A DNA stretch of 64,000 nucleotides from Rhizorhapis suberifaciens. GTDB lineage: Bacteria; Pseudomonadota; Alphaproteobacteria; Sphingomonadales; Sphingomonadaceae. The position numbers and the translations under genes are program-made. Under the pieces are notes generated by a model, which saw only the letters and a list, made by a program, of their open reading frames with translations, did not search any database and was not told the DNA's origin. Below, piece by piece: positions 40,254 through 49,300 of this stretch; the first letter of the stretch is position 1, and each line of letters opens with the position of its first letter. The DNA is taken from NCBI RefSeq assembly GCF_014200045.1, contig NZ_JACHOV010000003.1, forward strand, positions 1 to 64,000, given 5' to 3'.

Positions 40254-42713
40254 TCAGAATTTCTTCTTCACCGAAACCGCCCACTCCCGTGGCCGGCCAG
40301 GATAGCCGCTCGTGATGCCCGCCCCCGCTCCGGTCAGGTCGAAGGTCGTGTTGAAGTAATATTTGTCGAAGAGATTGGTGACCTCCCCTGAAATCTCCAG
40401 ATCTTCCTTTTCATTTCGCCAGGTGAGGCGAGCATTGGCGACCGTATATCCCTTGATTACCGCAAGTTCCTGAATGCCTGCCGGTGATGGAGCGGCATTG
40501 GTGAAGATGGCGCTTTGAAAAGCCGCATCGAAACGCGGTGTCAGGGTCCCCGCACCACTGCCTAATTGCGCTTCATATTGTATGCCGGCACTCCATTTCC
40601 ATTTCGGCGTGAAGGGCGACCGCGGATTGACCGCCGTCGCGATTATCGCAGGGTCACTGGAGCAAGGCCCCGCAGGCAGACCCGCCACCGCCGGATTGAC
40701 GCACTTATATTCGAAATCCAGATAGCTGGCGGATCCATCGATCGACAATCCGTCCACCGGCCTGATGGTCGTTTCCAGTTCAATGCCCTTGACGTCGGCG
40801 TCACCCGCATTCTGCGGCAGGGCACAAGGCCCTGGTCCGCCGAATTGGGGACAGGACAGCAAGGTCAACTGAATATCTTTATATTTATTGAAGAATGCCG
40901 CCAGGTTCAGGCGAACCTTACGGTCGAACAGATCGCTTTTGACGCCGACCTCATAAGCGGTAAGCGTTTCCTGATCGAAGGGCTGGACTTGCGCGGCATT
41001 GAACGGCCGAGGTCCAACGCCGCCGCCCTTGAACCCGGTGGACGTCGAAGCATAGACCAGCAGTTCCGGCGAGATGCGATAATCGACGGCCAGTCGATAA
41101 TCCCACTTGTCGCCCGAATAACGGCCAACCACCCCATTGAGACTGCCCAGGAACGGGTTGGGATTTACGCCATCATAGGCGAGCCGCACGAAGGTATAGT
41201 CCTTCGACTCCTTCGAATAGCGCAGGCCGCCATTGATAGACAGCGCGTCGGTGGCCTGCCAGCTTACATTGACAAAGCCAGCCTTCGTGTCCGCGTTGAC
41301 GGGATCATTGCCGATAAACTGCAACGGGATTGGCGCGTAACGAATGTCCTGCAGCGTGAAATAAGTCGTGCGTTGATCCGAATAATAGCCGCCAAGAGTG
41401 AAATTGATGCTATCCCCAATTTTGCCATTCAGGCGCAATTCCTGGCTGACAAACCAGTGACTCAAATCACTTTCACCAAAGGCAGCCGAGACCGGGGCCT
41501 GTTGGTCATCATTGTTCCACGCGGTATCATATTCACGATAAGCCGTGATGGACTGGATCGAAAGATTATCGGTGAGGTCAAGGTCAATCTGGCCCGAAAC
41601 GCCCCACCCCTCATATTCGCTTCGGTCATTGCCTCCGCTGGCTGCCAAGGGAAAATCGACCGTGAAATCAGGGGGCACGAACCAGGGGACGGGCTGAGGC
41701 CCGCCAGGTGTGTTCACGAAGTTTGCCGTGAAGGTTCCTGCAGGATTGGCAAAATCCGAATAGGTGCAATAACGTCCACAAATGAAGCGGTTATCCAAAG
41801 GAATGCCATTCACGGCCACATTTGGGTTTTGGTTGTTGCCGTTCAGAAGGACGCCGCCCGCAACAGTACGGGAATCCTTGGTATAGTCACCGATAACGGT
41901 GATATCGAGCCCTTCATAAGGTGCATAGCGCAACATGCCGCGCAGCGCTCTATAGCCTACCCCGCCCAGTTCGCTGACCTTGCAGTGTCCCGCCGGACGC
42001 GTGGCAGGAATGCCGCTCGTGGGGAACAGGCAGCCATAGTCGAGCCGGTCGACATAGCCGTCCTGGTCCTTATACACACCAGAGACCCGTGCGAAGAGGT
42101 CCTTCGCAATGGTGAAGTCGGCGCTGCCGCGGAAGTCCAGCCGGTTCCGGCTACCATAAGTAGCCGAGATATAGCCGCTACCGTCACCCTGGGGCTTTTT
42201 TGAAAATAGCTTGATCGCACCGCCGATTGAATTCTTGCCCGCCAGCGTGCCTTGCGGGCCGCGCAGGACTTCCACCCGATCAAGATCGAGCAGGTCGAAC
42301 ATCGAGCCGGTCAAAGTGGCATAATAGACATCGTCGATATACATGCCCACGCCCGGTTCCAAGGCCGGGTTGAAGTCCAACTGGCCGACGCCGCGGATAG
42401 AGGCTGTCATGGATGGGCCAAAAGCCGCTCCGGCCTGCTTCATGGTTACGCTCGGCGCTTGGTCGGCGACTTTCGAAATGTCGGTCTGGCTGCGTGCTTC
42501 CAGCATTTCAGCGTTGACTGCCGTGATCGCGATCGGTGTATCCTGCAGGTTCTGTTCACGAAATTGAGCCGTGACGATGATGTCACCCACTTCAGGAACA
42601 GCTTCCGCCTCTTGTGCGAAGCCGCTGGTTGATGCGGCAAGCGCCATCACTGATCCAGTCAGCACCATGGCCATTTTATATGCGGATATGTGGCGCAAAT
42701 TACGCGAATTCAT
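40254..42713 (-). CDS. TonB-dependent outer-membrane receptor
   Basis: 819 residues starting at ATG 42713 (TGGAGGGG upstream), with a signal peptide ending ASTSGFAQ. A TonB-box-like stretch DIIVTAQFREQNLQDTPIAITA leads into the plug (TASIRGVGQLDF, VEVLRGPQGTLAGKNSIGGAI). A 22-strand barrel follows and ends with aromatic SVKKKF. This is the type common in sphingomonads for uptake of sugars, aromatics or other carbon sources rather than siderophores alone. It is divergent from a marR gene across 279 bp and next to oxidative catabolic genes, so the same substrate is likely. The ligand is unknown. Confidence 0.95.
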   Translation of the reverse strand: MNSRNLRHISAYKMAMVLTGSVMALAASTSGFAQEAEAVPEVGDIIVTAQFREQNLQDTPIAITAVNAEMLEARSQTDISKVADQAPSVTMKQAGAAFGPSMTASIRGVGQLDFNPALEPGVGMYIDDVYYATLTGSMFDLLDLDRVEVLRGPQGTLAGKNSIGGAIKLFSKKPQGDGSGYISATYGSRNRLDFRGSADFTIAKDLFARVSGVYKDQDGYVDRLDYGCLFPTSGIPATRPAGHCKVSELGGVGYRALRGMLRYAPYEGLDITVIGDYTKDSRTVAGGVLLNGNNQNPNVAVNGIPLDNRFICGRYCTYSDFANPAGTFTANFVNTPGGPQPVPWFVPPDFTVDFPLAASGGNDRSEYEGWGVSGQIDLDLTDNLSIQSITAYREYDTAWNNDDQQAPVSAAFGESDLSHWFVSQELRLNGKIGDSINFTLGGYYSDQRTTYFTLQDIRYAPIPLQFIGNDPVNADTKAGFVNVSWQATDALSINGGLRYSKESKDYTFVRLAYDGVNPNPFLGSLNGVVGRYSGDKWDYRLAVDYRISPELLVYASTSTGFKGGGVGPRPFNAAQVQPFDQETLTAYEVGVKSDLFDRKVRLNLAAFFNKYKDIQLTLLSCPQFGGPGPCALPQNAGDADVKGIELETTIRPVDGLSIDGSASYLDFEYKCVNPAVAGLPAGPCSSDPAIIATAVNPRSPFTPKWKWSAGIQYEAQLGSGAGTLTPRFDAAFQSAIFTNAAPSPAGIQELAVIKGYTVANARLTWRNEKEDLEISGEVTNLFDKYYFNTTFDLTGAGAGITSGYPGRPREWAVSVKKKF

Positions 42714-42800
42714 GACAATCCCCTCCAGAATATGTCGCCACCACCCGGCCATTTGCTCATTTCAGCGGGAGCGACCTAATCACTCACGATTGTTAGTAAG

Positions 42801-42821
42801 GCATACAATTATTTGTTATGC
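42801..42821. promoter_or_regulatory. MarR-type operator candidate 1 (receptor/marR intergenic)
   Basis: GCATACAATTATTTGTTATGC is an imperfect inverted repeat (GCATA-CAA / TTGTTATGC), 88 bp upstream of the receptor start in the divergent region. A related motif occurs at 43509-43523 before the aldehyde dehydrogenase. Winged-helix MarR dimers bind such AT-rich palindromes. The rest of the 42714-42992 gap holds no gene. Confidence 0.45.
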
Positions 42822-42992
42822 AAGGGGCTTGTATGGGTTCACACAAAAATTTGTCCCGAGGTTTAAATTGTTGACTTCCTGCAACGGCCGCCCCCTTGCA
42901 GCCGGGGAGAGCATTAGCCGATCAAGGTCGCTATTGATTTTGGTGACGGGCGTCCGCACAACGACGTGGACGATGTCCGTTTTGGGGAAAGT

Positions 42993-43508
42993 ATGACAGA
43001 TCGAGACGACATTTTGTCGCCCGAAAATCTTGGCTCCGATGTCGAGCTGCTGATCGCGCTGCTGAAGCTTTCGAGCATGATCAGCCGACCGATGCGGGAT
43101 GGGGTCGCGATCAAGCATGGGTTGTCCACGAACGAACTTCGGGTCCTCATGTGCGTTGGAGGGGAAGGGCCTGTTGCGGGTCACGACATCTCGGAGACGA
43201 TGGCGATACCGCCGATGAATGTTAGCCGCGCACTCGCGGAACTGGACGAGCGAAGCTGGTTGCGGCGAGAGGATAATGACGAGAATCGGCGTCGGCGGCC
43301 GGTCAGCCTTAATGACCAGGGCTGGGACGCTTTGGGATCCATGATCCCGGACATCCGGCAGATCGCCCAGCACTTCTTCTCGACCATCCGCCGCGGCGAC
43401 CAAGCCAAGCTGCTGGAGCTGATCGCAAAGATAAATGGACAGATCGAGTCCTGGTCGGAACCGGCGGAATCCGGTGCTCCGAAGAAAAAGATGAGCGCTC
43501 GCGATTGA
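42993..43508 (+). CDS. MarR-family transcriptional regulator
   Basis: 171 residues. ATG 42993 follows GGGGAAA and is preferred over GTG 42966. A central winged helix-turn-helix (STNELRVLMCVGGEGPVAGHDIS, then MAIPPMNVSRALAELDERSWLRRE and DENRRRRPVSLNDQG wing) is flanked by dimerisation helices. It probably represses the divergent receptor gene and the catabolic genes downstream. The effector molecule is unknown. Confidence 0.92.
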   Translation: MTDRDDILSPENLGSDVELLIALLKLSSMISRPMRDGVAIKHGLSTNELRVLMCVGGEGPVAGHDISETMAIPPMNVSRALAELDERSWLRREDNDENRRRRPVSLNDQGWDALGSMIPDIRQIAQHFFSTIRRGDQAKLLELIAKINGQIESWSEPAESGAPKKKMSARD

Positions 43509-43523
43509 AACAATTGTTATTGT
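43509..43523. promoter_or_regulatory. MarR-type operator candidate 2 (upstream of aldehyde dehydrogenase)
   Basis: AACAATTGTTATTGT starts with a perfect 10-bp palindrome (AACAATTGTT) and shares ACAATT and TGTTAT with the site at 42801-42821. It sits directly after the marR stop and 62 bp before the next start, where an operator for the downstream operon would be. Confidence 0.4.
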
Positions 43524-43585
43524 CTGCCATCCTTGGACATATGAGCCGAATCGCATAAGACCGATGGGCATTGAGGAGAGTGGAC

Positions 43586-45076
43586 ATGAGCGGTTTTCCC
43601 CTGCCCCAAGGCATCAATCTGCGCCATCCGGACCGGATATTCGTTGGCGGCGAGTGGGCGGAGAGCAGTACCGGCCGCCGAATCGACGTCATTTCTCCCA
43701 ATAGCGAGACGATGGTTGCTCAGGTATCGGAGGCCGGCGCCGCCGACATGGACGCCGCGGTTGCAGCGGCGCGTACGGCCTTCGACGGGGGCCCTTGGCC
43801 CTTCATGCCTCCGGCCGAACGGATCGCCTATATCCGCAAGATGGGCGAAATACTGAAGTCTCGCGAGCCCGAGCTTGCCAAGGCGTGGACGGAACAGGTC
43901 GGCGGCCTTGCCACAATGGCCCCCGGCATGGTCGCTGGAGGCACGGCGGCCTTCCTTGGCACCGTGGCGCTTGGGGAGGAGTTTGGCTTTGTCGAAAAGG
44001 TGCCCTCGCCCGTCGCGCACAGCGCTTTCCTGGTGCGTGAGCCGGTAGGCGTCGTGGCGGCCATCGCGCCTTGGAACGGCCCCTATATGATCATGGCGAA
44101 TAAAGTCGCCGCCGCCCTGGTCGCGGGATGCACCGTGATCATGAAGCCTTCGCCCGAAACGCCCATCGAGGCATATATCATGGCCGAGGCGGCCGAAGAG
44201 GCGGGCCTGCCCGGCGGGGTTCTCAACCTTGTCTGCGGCCATCGCGAAGCGTCCCATCATCTGATCTGCAATCCTGGCGTGGACAAGGTAAGCTTCACAG
44301 GCTCTACGACGGCAGGCAAGCGCATCGGCAGCGTTTGCGGTGAACGCGTCGCCCGCTGCACATTGGAATTGGGGGGCAAGTCGGCCGCGATCCTGCTCGA
44401 CGATTTTCCGACAGAGGCAGCCGCCAAGCTGCTGACCAGTACGATCGCCCTGTTCAGCGGACAAATCTGTGCGATGCTGAGCCGCGTCATCGTGCCGCGC
44501 AAGCGCCATGATGAGCTTGCCGAGGCGATAGCGGACGAAATGAAGCAGGTCCGGATCGGCTATAGCGACGCTCCGGACACACAGCTTGGCCCCTTGGCCA
44601 TGGAGCGCCAACTGGAGCGCGTTCAGGCTTTTGTCGAGACAGGACGAACAGAAGGCGCGACCTTGATGACCGGCGGCAATCGCCCCAGTCACCTCAATCG
44701 CGGCTATTTCATCGAGCCAACCCTGTTCGCCAATGTCCGCAACGACATGGTCATAGCGCAGGAGGAAATCTTCGGTCCTGTTCTCAGCCTCATTCCATGC
44801 GAAGACACACAGGACGCCATTCGTATCGCCAATGACAGCCATTATGGCCTGAACGGATCGGTGCTGACCAACGATGCTGACGAAGCCTATCGCATAGCGA
44901 GGCGCGTCCGCACGGGCGGTGTAGGTCAGAACGGCATGCGGGCCGACTTCAGCCTGCCCTTCGGCGGCTTCAAGCAATCAGGGCTGGGCCGGGAGGGAGG
45001 ATTGCCGGGCCTGCTGAGCTATACAGAGATGAAGACCATATTGCTGGACGACATGCCGTCTGGCGCGCTCGTCTGA
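43586..45076 (+). CDS. NAD(P)-dependent aldehyde dehydrogenase
   Basis: Oxidises an aldehyde to the acid; cytoplasmic; 496 residues. ATG 43586 follows GAGGAGAG. Cofactor loop FTGSTTAGKRI, catalytic Glu in TLELGGKSAAIL and nucleophile Cys in FSGQICAMLSRV are present. VIAQEEIFGPVLSLIP is also typical. It probably takes the product of the downstream PQQ-linked alcohol dehydrogenase further to the acid. The exact aldehyde is not predictable. Confidence 0.95.
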   Translation: MSGFPLPQGINLRHPDRIFVGGEWAESSTGRRIDVISPNSETMVAQVSEAGAADMDAAVAAARTAFDGGPWPFMPPAERIAYIRKMGEILKSREPELAKAWTEQVGGLATMAPGMVAGGTAAFLGTVALGEEFGFVEKVPSPVAHSAFLVREPVGVVAAIAPWNGPYMIMANKVAAALVAGCTVIMKPSPETPIEAYIMAEAAEEAGLPGGVLNLVCGHREASHHLICNPGVDKVSFTGSTTAGKRIGSVCGERVARCTLELGGKSAAILLDDFPTEAAAKLLTSTIALFSGQICAMLSRVIVPRKRHDELAEAIADEMKQVRIGYSDAPDTQLGPLAMERQLERVQAFVETGRTEGATLMTGGNRPSHLNRGYFIEPTLFANVRNDMVIAQEEIFGPVLSLIPCEDTQDAIRIANDSHYGLNGSVLTNDADEAYRIARRVRTGGVGQNGMRADFSLPFGGFKQSGLGREGGLPGLLSYTEMKTILLDDMPSGALV

Positions 45077-45113
45077 TCTTCGTCGAAAAGACCGCAAAAG
45101 AAGAGGAACGAAC

Positions 45114-46088
45114 TTGGCAGCGCGTTTTCTGTCCACAATCGGTCTTTGCGCCATGGCCCTCCTGACTGCAGTCCATCAACCGGCCAACGCGCAAACGGGG
45201 AAGACGATGACAGCCAACCCACACGACCGCGCCTATCTCTATGCCGCGCTTGACGCATATCTCGCAGCCCTTGCCGAGCGTGCTTCTGACAAGGTGAAAT
45301 GGGGCGAGCATGCGCGCTATACCGAAAACAACGTGGAAATGCCGCAAGATGAAGGATTGTGGGGGACGATCACCGGCATCGGCCCTTACCAATTGCGCTT
45401 TGCCGATGTGCGAACCGGTCAGGTGGGCTATTTCGGCACCGTTACCGAACCGACTGAAGAATCCGCTTTTTCGCTGAGACTGAAGGTCGGAAATGACGGG
45501 CGTATCATTGAAGCCGAAACATTGGTGGTTCGACAGTCTGATAGCGGCATCAAGTTTGAAAATCCGCGCTACTGGGAAAAGCCGATCCTGAATGAGGTGG
45601 TTGCATCCGAACGGCGGGTCAGTCGCGAGCAGATGATCGCTCTGGCCGATGGTTATTTCAGCACGTTGCAGAAAAACGACGGTACGCTGCACACCAAATT
45701 CCATCCGGACTGCCAACGTGTGGAAAATGGCGTTCAGACGACCAATAATCCTGAATTTGCGAAGATTGTGCCGGTGTCCGCCATGGGCTGCGAGGCGCAG
45801 TTCAAAATGGGCAACTACCGCTATGACGACCGCTTGCGCGGCCGCCGCTATCCCTTGGTGGATGAGGAGCGCGGGTTGGTGCTGGCGGGCGGCTTCATCG
45901 ATCATAGCGGCCGCCTGGGTGAATATCAGTTGACGGACGGCCGTACGGTGATGTCACCCGTACGACGGCCACACAGCTTCTATATAATGGAACTGTTCAA
46001 GATTGAGGACGGCATGCTTCGTCAGATCGAGGCGAACTTCATCACTGTGCCATATTACATGCACAGTCCCTGGGACGCATCGAAATGA
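45114..46088 (+). CDS. exported SnoaL/DUF8021-like protein
   Basis: 324 residues with TTG start at 45114 (AAGAGGAACG upstream) and a signal peptide ending QPANAQ. After it two NTF2/SnoaL-like halves seem present (about 35-165 and 180-310; ERRVSREQMIALADGYFSTL begins the second). Recognisable stretches are DGTLHTKFHPDCQRVENGVQTT and ANFITVPYYMHSPW. I place it near DUF8021 by memory. The stop overlaps the next gene by ATGA. It is periplasmic, probably serving the alcohol/aldehyde pathway; the activity is unknown. Confidence 0.7.
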   Translation: MAARFLSTIGLCAMALLTAVHQPANAQTGKTMTANPHDRAYLYAALDAYLAALAERASDKVKWGEHARYTENNVEMPQDEGLWGTITGIGPYQLRFADVRTGQVGYFGTVTEPTEESAFSLRLKVGNDGRIIEAETLVVRQSDSGIKFENPRYWEKPILNEVVASERRVSREQMIALADGYFSTLQKNDGTLHTKFHPDCQRVENGVQTTNNPEFAKIVPVSAMGCEAQFKMGNYRYDDRLRGRRYPLVDEERGLVLAGGFIDHSGRLGEYQLTDGRTVMSPVRRPHSFYIMELFKIEDGMLRQIEANFITVPYYMHSPWDASK

Positions 46089-48328
46089 ACCTGTATCCCG
46101 TCCTAACGGCCAAGGTGAAGCTTCGGCCTTTCTCCTTTTTCCAGCGGTGGAAGAAGAACTGGGTTCCTGCGGTGGCGGGAATGACAATGCTGGTTTCGGC
46201 ATGTGCGTCTGGGGCGCCCACAGGAGGAGGCGACGACTGGATCACGCCGGGCGGTGATATCGGCAAGTCCCATCATTCCAGCCTGACCGATATCAGCCTT
46301 GGCAATGTCGCCCGTCTGGGACTTGCCTGGCAAGTGACGCTCGATACCAATCGCGGTCTGGAAGCCACACCGGTCGTCATTGATGGCATCATGTACACCA
46401 GCGGCAATTTGGGCCGGGTCTATGCCTTCAACGCGGCGACGGGTAAGGAATTGTGGCGGTTCGAACCTGAGGTGGACATGCAGGCGAACCGCTCCGCCTG
46501 TTGCGATCAGGTAAATCGCGGCGTCGCGGTCAAGGACGGCAGAGTCTTTGTCGGCGCGCTTGACGGCATGGTCTACGCCCTCGATGCAAAAAGCGGCGCT
46601 GTCCTTTGGAAAGCAGACAGCGTCGATGACCACAGCCGGGGTGTGAACATTACGGGTGCTCCGGAAATTGCAGGCAATGTCGTGGTCATTGGCAATGGGG
46701 GCGCGGAATATGATGTCCGGGGCTATGTTACGGCCTTCGACACGGCCACCGGCAAGATAGCCTGGCGCTTCTACACCGTGCCGAGCGATCCCAAGAAAGG
46801 GCCCCAAGCAAGTCCTGATCTGGATAAGGCCTTCAAAACCTGGGACCCCAATAGCCGCTGGGACATTGGCGGCGGCGGCACGGTCTGGGATGCGATCAAC
46901 TATGATCCGGAACTTGACAGCGTCTATATCGGTGTCGGCAATGGTGGGCCTTACCACGTCAAGCGCCGTTCTCCTGCTGGCGGCGACAATCTGTACCTGT
47001 CATCCATCGTGGCGCTGGACCCCAAGACAGGTCGGATGAAATGGCATTATCAGGAAACACCGGGCGACAGCTGGGATTATACCGCGACCCAGCCGATGAT
47101 CCTGACACATTTGGAAGTCGATGGCCAAAAGCGGCCAGTCGTCTTGCACGCGCCCAAAAACGGGTTTCTGTACGTCATTGATCGCCGTGACGGCAAATTG
47201 CTCCGCGCGCATTCGCTGGTCCATCAGAATTGGGCCAACGGCGTGGACCTGAAGACCGGCCGACCCAGGTTAACGCCAGAAAAGGCCGATTACAGCAACG
47301 GGCCCAAAATCGTATTTCCAGGCAGTCCCGGCGCACGCAATTGGCAACCAGGCGCTTATAATCCCCAGACAGGCCTATTCTATGCATCCATATTGGACAT
47401 GGGAAACTTGCTGTTCATGGGTCATCGGCCGATGCCATTCAAGGCGAGGGCGCTTAATAACGACGCGGCCCTGATCTTTACTCCAGACCTGATCGCGGCA
47501 CTTCCGACCTTGCCTCCGTCGATAAAGGCTGCGGTCGAAGCCTCTCCGGAACTGGAAAGGGTGAAGAAAACGCCTGCCATTCATGAACTTCGCGCCATCG
47601 ATCCTTTGACTGGCAAAACCGCGTGGGCGCAGCCTTCATCAAGCTGGCAGGATCGCGGGGGCGTGCTCAGCACCGCCGGCGGGTTGGTATTTCAAGGATC
47701 TATCACTGGCGACTTCAATGTCTATGACGCCCGAACGGGCAAGCTGCTGAAGAGCGTCAAGACCGGCGCTTCGATCATGGCGGCACCGATGACCTACAAG
47801 GTGGATGGCGTCCAATATATCGCGGTTATGGCTGGCTGGGGTGGCGGGGGCTGGCCCTATGTCGCGCGAAACAGCGCGGCCTACAAATATGGCAATCAGG
47901 GTCGGATACTGGTCTTCAAACTGGATGGAGGTTCCGTCCCGTTGCCCGAAGAGCTCCCTCCCCTGGAAGTCGCGCCTGAACCGCCGGTCCAGGCCCCCGG
48001 CGTAACGCCTGCTATGATTGGGCAGGGTCGCGGCCTGTTTTTGTCAAATTGCGCGATTTGCCACAGCAACCAGTACCGCTCAATCTCGCCTGACCTTACG
48101 CGGATGCAGACGGGGACTCATGAAGCCTTCAAGCAGATCGTTCTGGGGGGCCTATTACTGCCCAACGGCATGCCGCGTTGGGACGATATATTGTCGGACA
48201 GCGATGCAGATGCAATCCATGCCTATCTGATTGATGAGCAGAAGAAAAAGCGAACTCGCGACATGGCACTCAAGGCGCAAGGCAAGCCGCTCGACACACC
48301 CAGCCTTGCCATATTGTCAAGCTATTGA
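46085..48328 (+). CDS. PQQ-dependent alcohol dehydrogenase with C-terminal cytochrome c
   Basis: A periplasmic quinohaemoprotein, 747 residues. The eight-bladed propeller has ATGKELWRFEPEVD, vicinal cysteines in SACCDQVNRG, GGGGTVWDAINYDPE and ETPGDSWDYTATQPMIL (catalytic Asp region). A cytochrome c domain with CAICH (Cys656, Cys659, His660) is at the end. Electrons should go from the alcohol via PQQ and haem to the respiratory chain. The first 40 residues end in lipobox-like LVSAC. A dispersed repeat forms part of this leader (see 46157-46185). Overlap with the upstream gene shows coupling. The substrate is unknown; polyvinyl alcohol and similar dehydrogenases belong to this type. Confidence 0.92.
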   Translation: MNLYPVLTAKVKLRPFSFFQRWKKNWVPAVAGMTMLVSACASGAPTGGGDDWITPGGDIGKSHHSSLTDISLGNVARLGLAWQVTLDTNRGLEATPVVIDGIMYTSGNLGRVYAFNAATGKELWRFEPEVDMQANRSACCDQVNRGVAVKDGRVFVGALDGMVYALDAKSGAVLWKADSVDDHSRGVNITGAPEIAGNVVVIGNGGAEYDVRGYVTAFDTATGKIAWRFYTVPSDPKKGPQASPDLDKAFKTWDPNSRWDIGGGGTVWDAINYDPELDSVYIGVGNGGPYHVKRRSPAGGDNLYLSSIVALDPKTGRMKWHYQETPGDSWDYTATQPMILTHLEVDGQKRPVVLHAPKNGFLYVIDRRDGKLLRAHSLVHQNWANGVDLKTGRPRLTPEKADYSNGPKIVFPGSPGARNWQPGAYNPQTGLFYASILDMGNLLFMGHRPMPFKARALNNDAALIFTPDLIAALPTLPPSIKAAVEASPELERVKKTPAIHELRAIDPLTGKTAWAQPSSSWQDRGGVLSTAGGLVFQGSITGDFNVYDARTGKLLKSVKTGASIMAAPMTYKVDGVQYIAVMAGWGGGGWPYVARNSAAYKYGNQGRILVFKLDGGSVPLPEELPPLEVAPEPPVQAPGVTPAMIGQGRGLFLSNCAICHSNQYRSISPDLTRMQTGTHEAFKQIVLGGLLLPNGMPRWDDILSDSDADAIHAYLIDEQKKKRTRDMALKAQGKPLDTPSLAILSSY
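46157..46185. repeat. REP-like palindrome inside the signal-peptide coding region
   Basis: AACTGGGTTCCTGCGGTGGC followed by GGGAATGAC. The unit contains TTCCTGC-GGTG-GCGGGAA (imperfect hairpin) and encodes NWVPAVAGMT. The sequence TGGGTTCCTGCGTTCGCGGGAATGAC-type is a widespread extragenic repeat in proteobacteria as I recall, often seen translated as WVPAFAGMT. Here it lies inside an open frame. Confidence 0.55.
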
Positions 48329-48382
48329 CGTGTGACGGGTACATATCCGCGCTAAACACATGGATAATGAGAGGACGCGCCC

Positions 48383-49297
48383 ATGGACTGGCAAGGCAAA
48401 ACGGCCTTCATAACCGGCGGAGTGTCCGGCATTGGCTTTGGCATTGCCTGCGCATTTGCGGGTGTCGGCATGAGGCTGGCCCTAAGCTACCGCAATGAGG
48501 ATTACCGCGCAAAAGCCCGCCGCTGGTTCGTGGAGAATGGCCACGACGCGCCGCTTTTCGTCAAGCTGGACGTGACGGACCGGACCCGTTTCGCTGAGTG
48601 CGCGGAGGAAGTGGAGGCGCATTTCGGCAAGGTGCATGTCCTTGTCAACAATGCGGGAGTGAGCGTTTTCGGTCCCACTGACGAAGCAACCTATGGCGAT
48701 TATGATTGGATCATGGGGGTCAATTTCGGCGGAGTAGTGAACGGGCTGGTCAGCTTCATACCCAAGCTCAAGGCCCACGGCGAAGGCGGGCATGTCGTCA
48801 ATGTCGCCAGCATGGCGGCTTTCCTGCCCGGGCCGCAGGCGGGCATCTACACCGCATCCAAATTCGCGGTGCGGGGCCTCACCGAATCCCTGCGCTACAA
48901 CCTCGCTTCCCATGGCATCGGCGTGTCGCTAATGTGTCCAGGACTTACGAGGACCAACGCCTGGGACAGTGCGCTAAAACGCCCGAGCGGATATGCAGAT
49001 AGCGGGCTGGGCGAAGTCAAGCGTGAGGAATTGGAAGGTTTTTCCGCCGCTTTTGACATCGGTATGGAACCGCAGGAAGTCGGGCGGAAGACGCTGGCTG
49101 GTATGACCGGGAATCGGCCGCTGATCCTTACCCATCCGGAGTTTGCCGAGGACTTTTTAGAAATCTACGAAGCATCCGTCGCGGCGCTTCCCAAGGAGGA
49201 TGCGCCGGAAGGCCGGCTGCGCATCGAAGCATTGCGGCGAAAGGCCAATCGCGCCGCTGCCGCGGGCGGCACGATCAGCCTGCAGGATCTTAGCTGA
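48383..49297 (+). CDS. short-chain dehydrogenase/reductase
   Basis: 304 residues. Cofactor motif TGGVSGIGFGIA near residue 11, NNAGVSVFG near 91, catalytic Ser in VVNVASMAA and YTASKFAVRGL (Tyr-x3-Lys). The C-terminal 60 residues extend beyond the usual 250. It starts 55 bp after the PQQ enzyme on the same strand and may oxidise a hydroxyl group of the same substrate. It converges with the next gene, with a 3-bp gap. Confidence 0.92.
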   Translation: MDWQGKTAFITGGVSGIGFGIACAFAGVGMRLALSYRNEDYRAKARRWFVENGHDAPLFVKLDVTDRTRFAECAEEVEAHFGKVHVLVNNAGVSVFGPTDEATYGDYDWIMGVNFGGVVNGLVSFIPKLKAHGEGGHVVNVASMAAFLPGPQAGIYTASKFAVRGLTESLRYNLASHGIGVSLMCPGLTRTNAWDSALKRPSGYADSGLGEVKREELEGFSAAFDIGMEPQEVGRKTLAGMTGNRPLILTHPEFAEDFLEIYEASVAALPKEDAPEGRLRIEALRRKANRAAAAGGTISLQDLS

Positions 49298-49300
49298 AGT

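Noticed and set aside
40566-42203. 545-codon open frame on the plus strand opposite the TonB receptor
   Set aside because: The receptor frame has all family motifs; the opposite frame has none.
43517-44977. 486-codon open frame on the minus strand opposite the aldehyde dehydrogenase
   Set aside because: The dehydrogenase has intact catalytic motifs; this is a GC-skew shadow.
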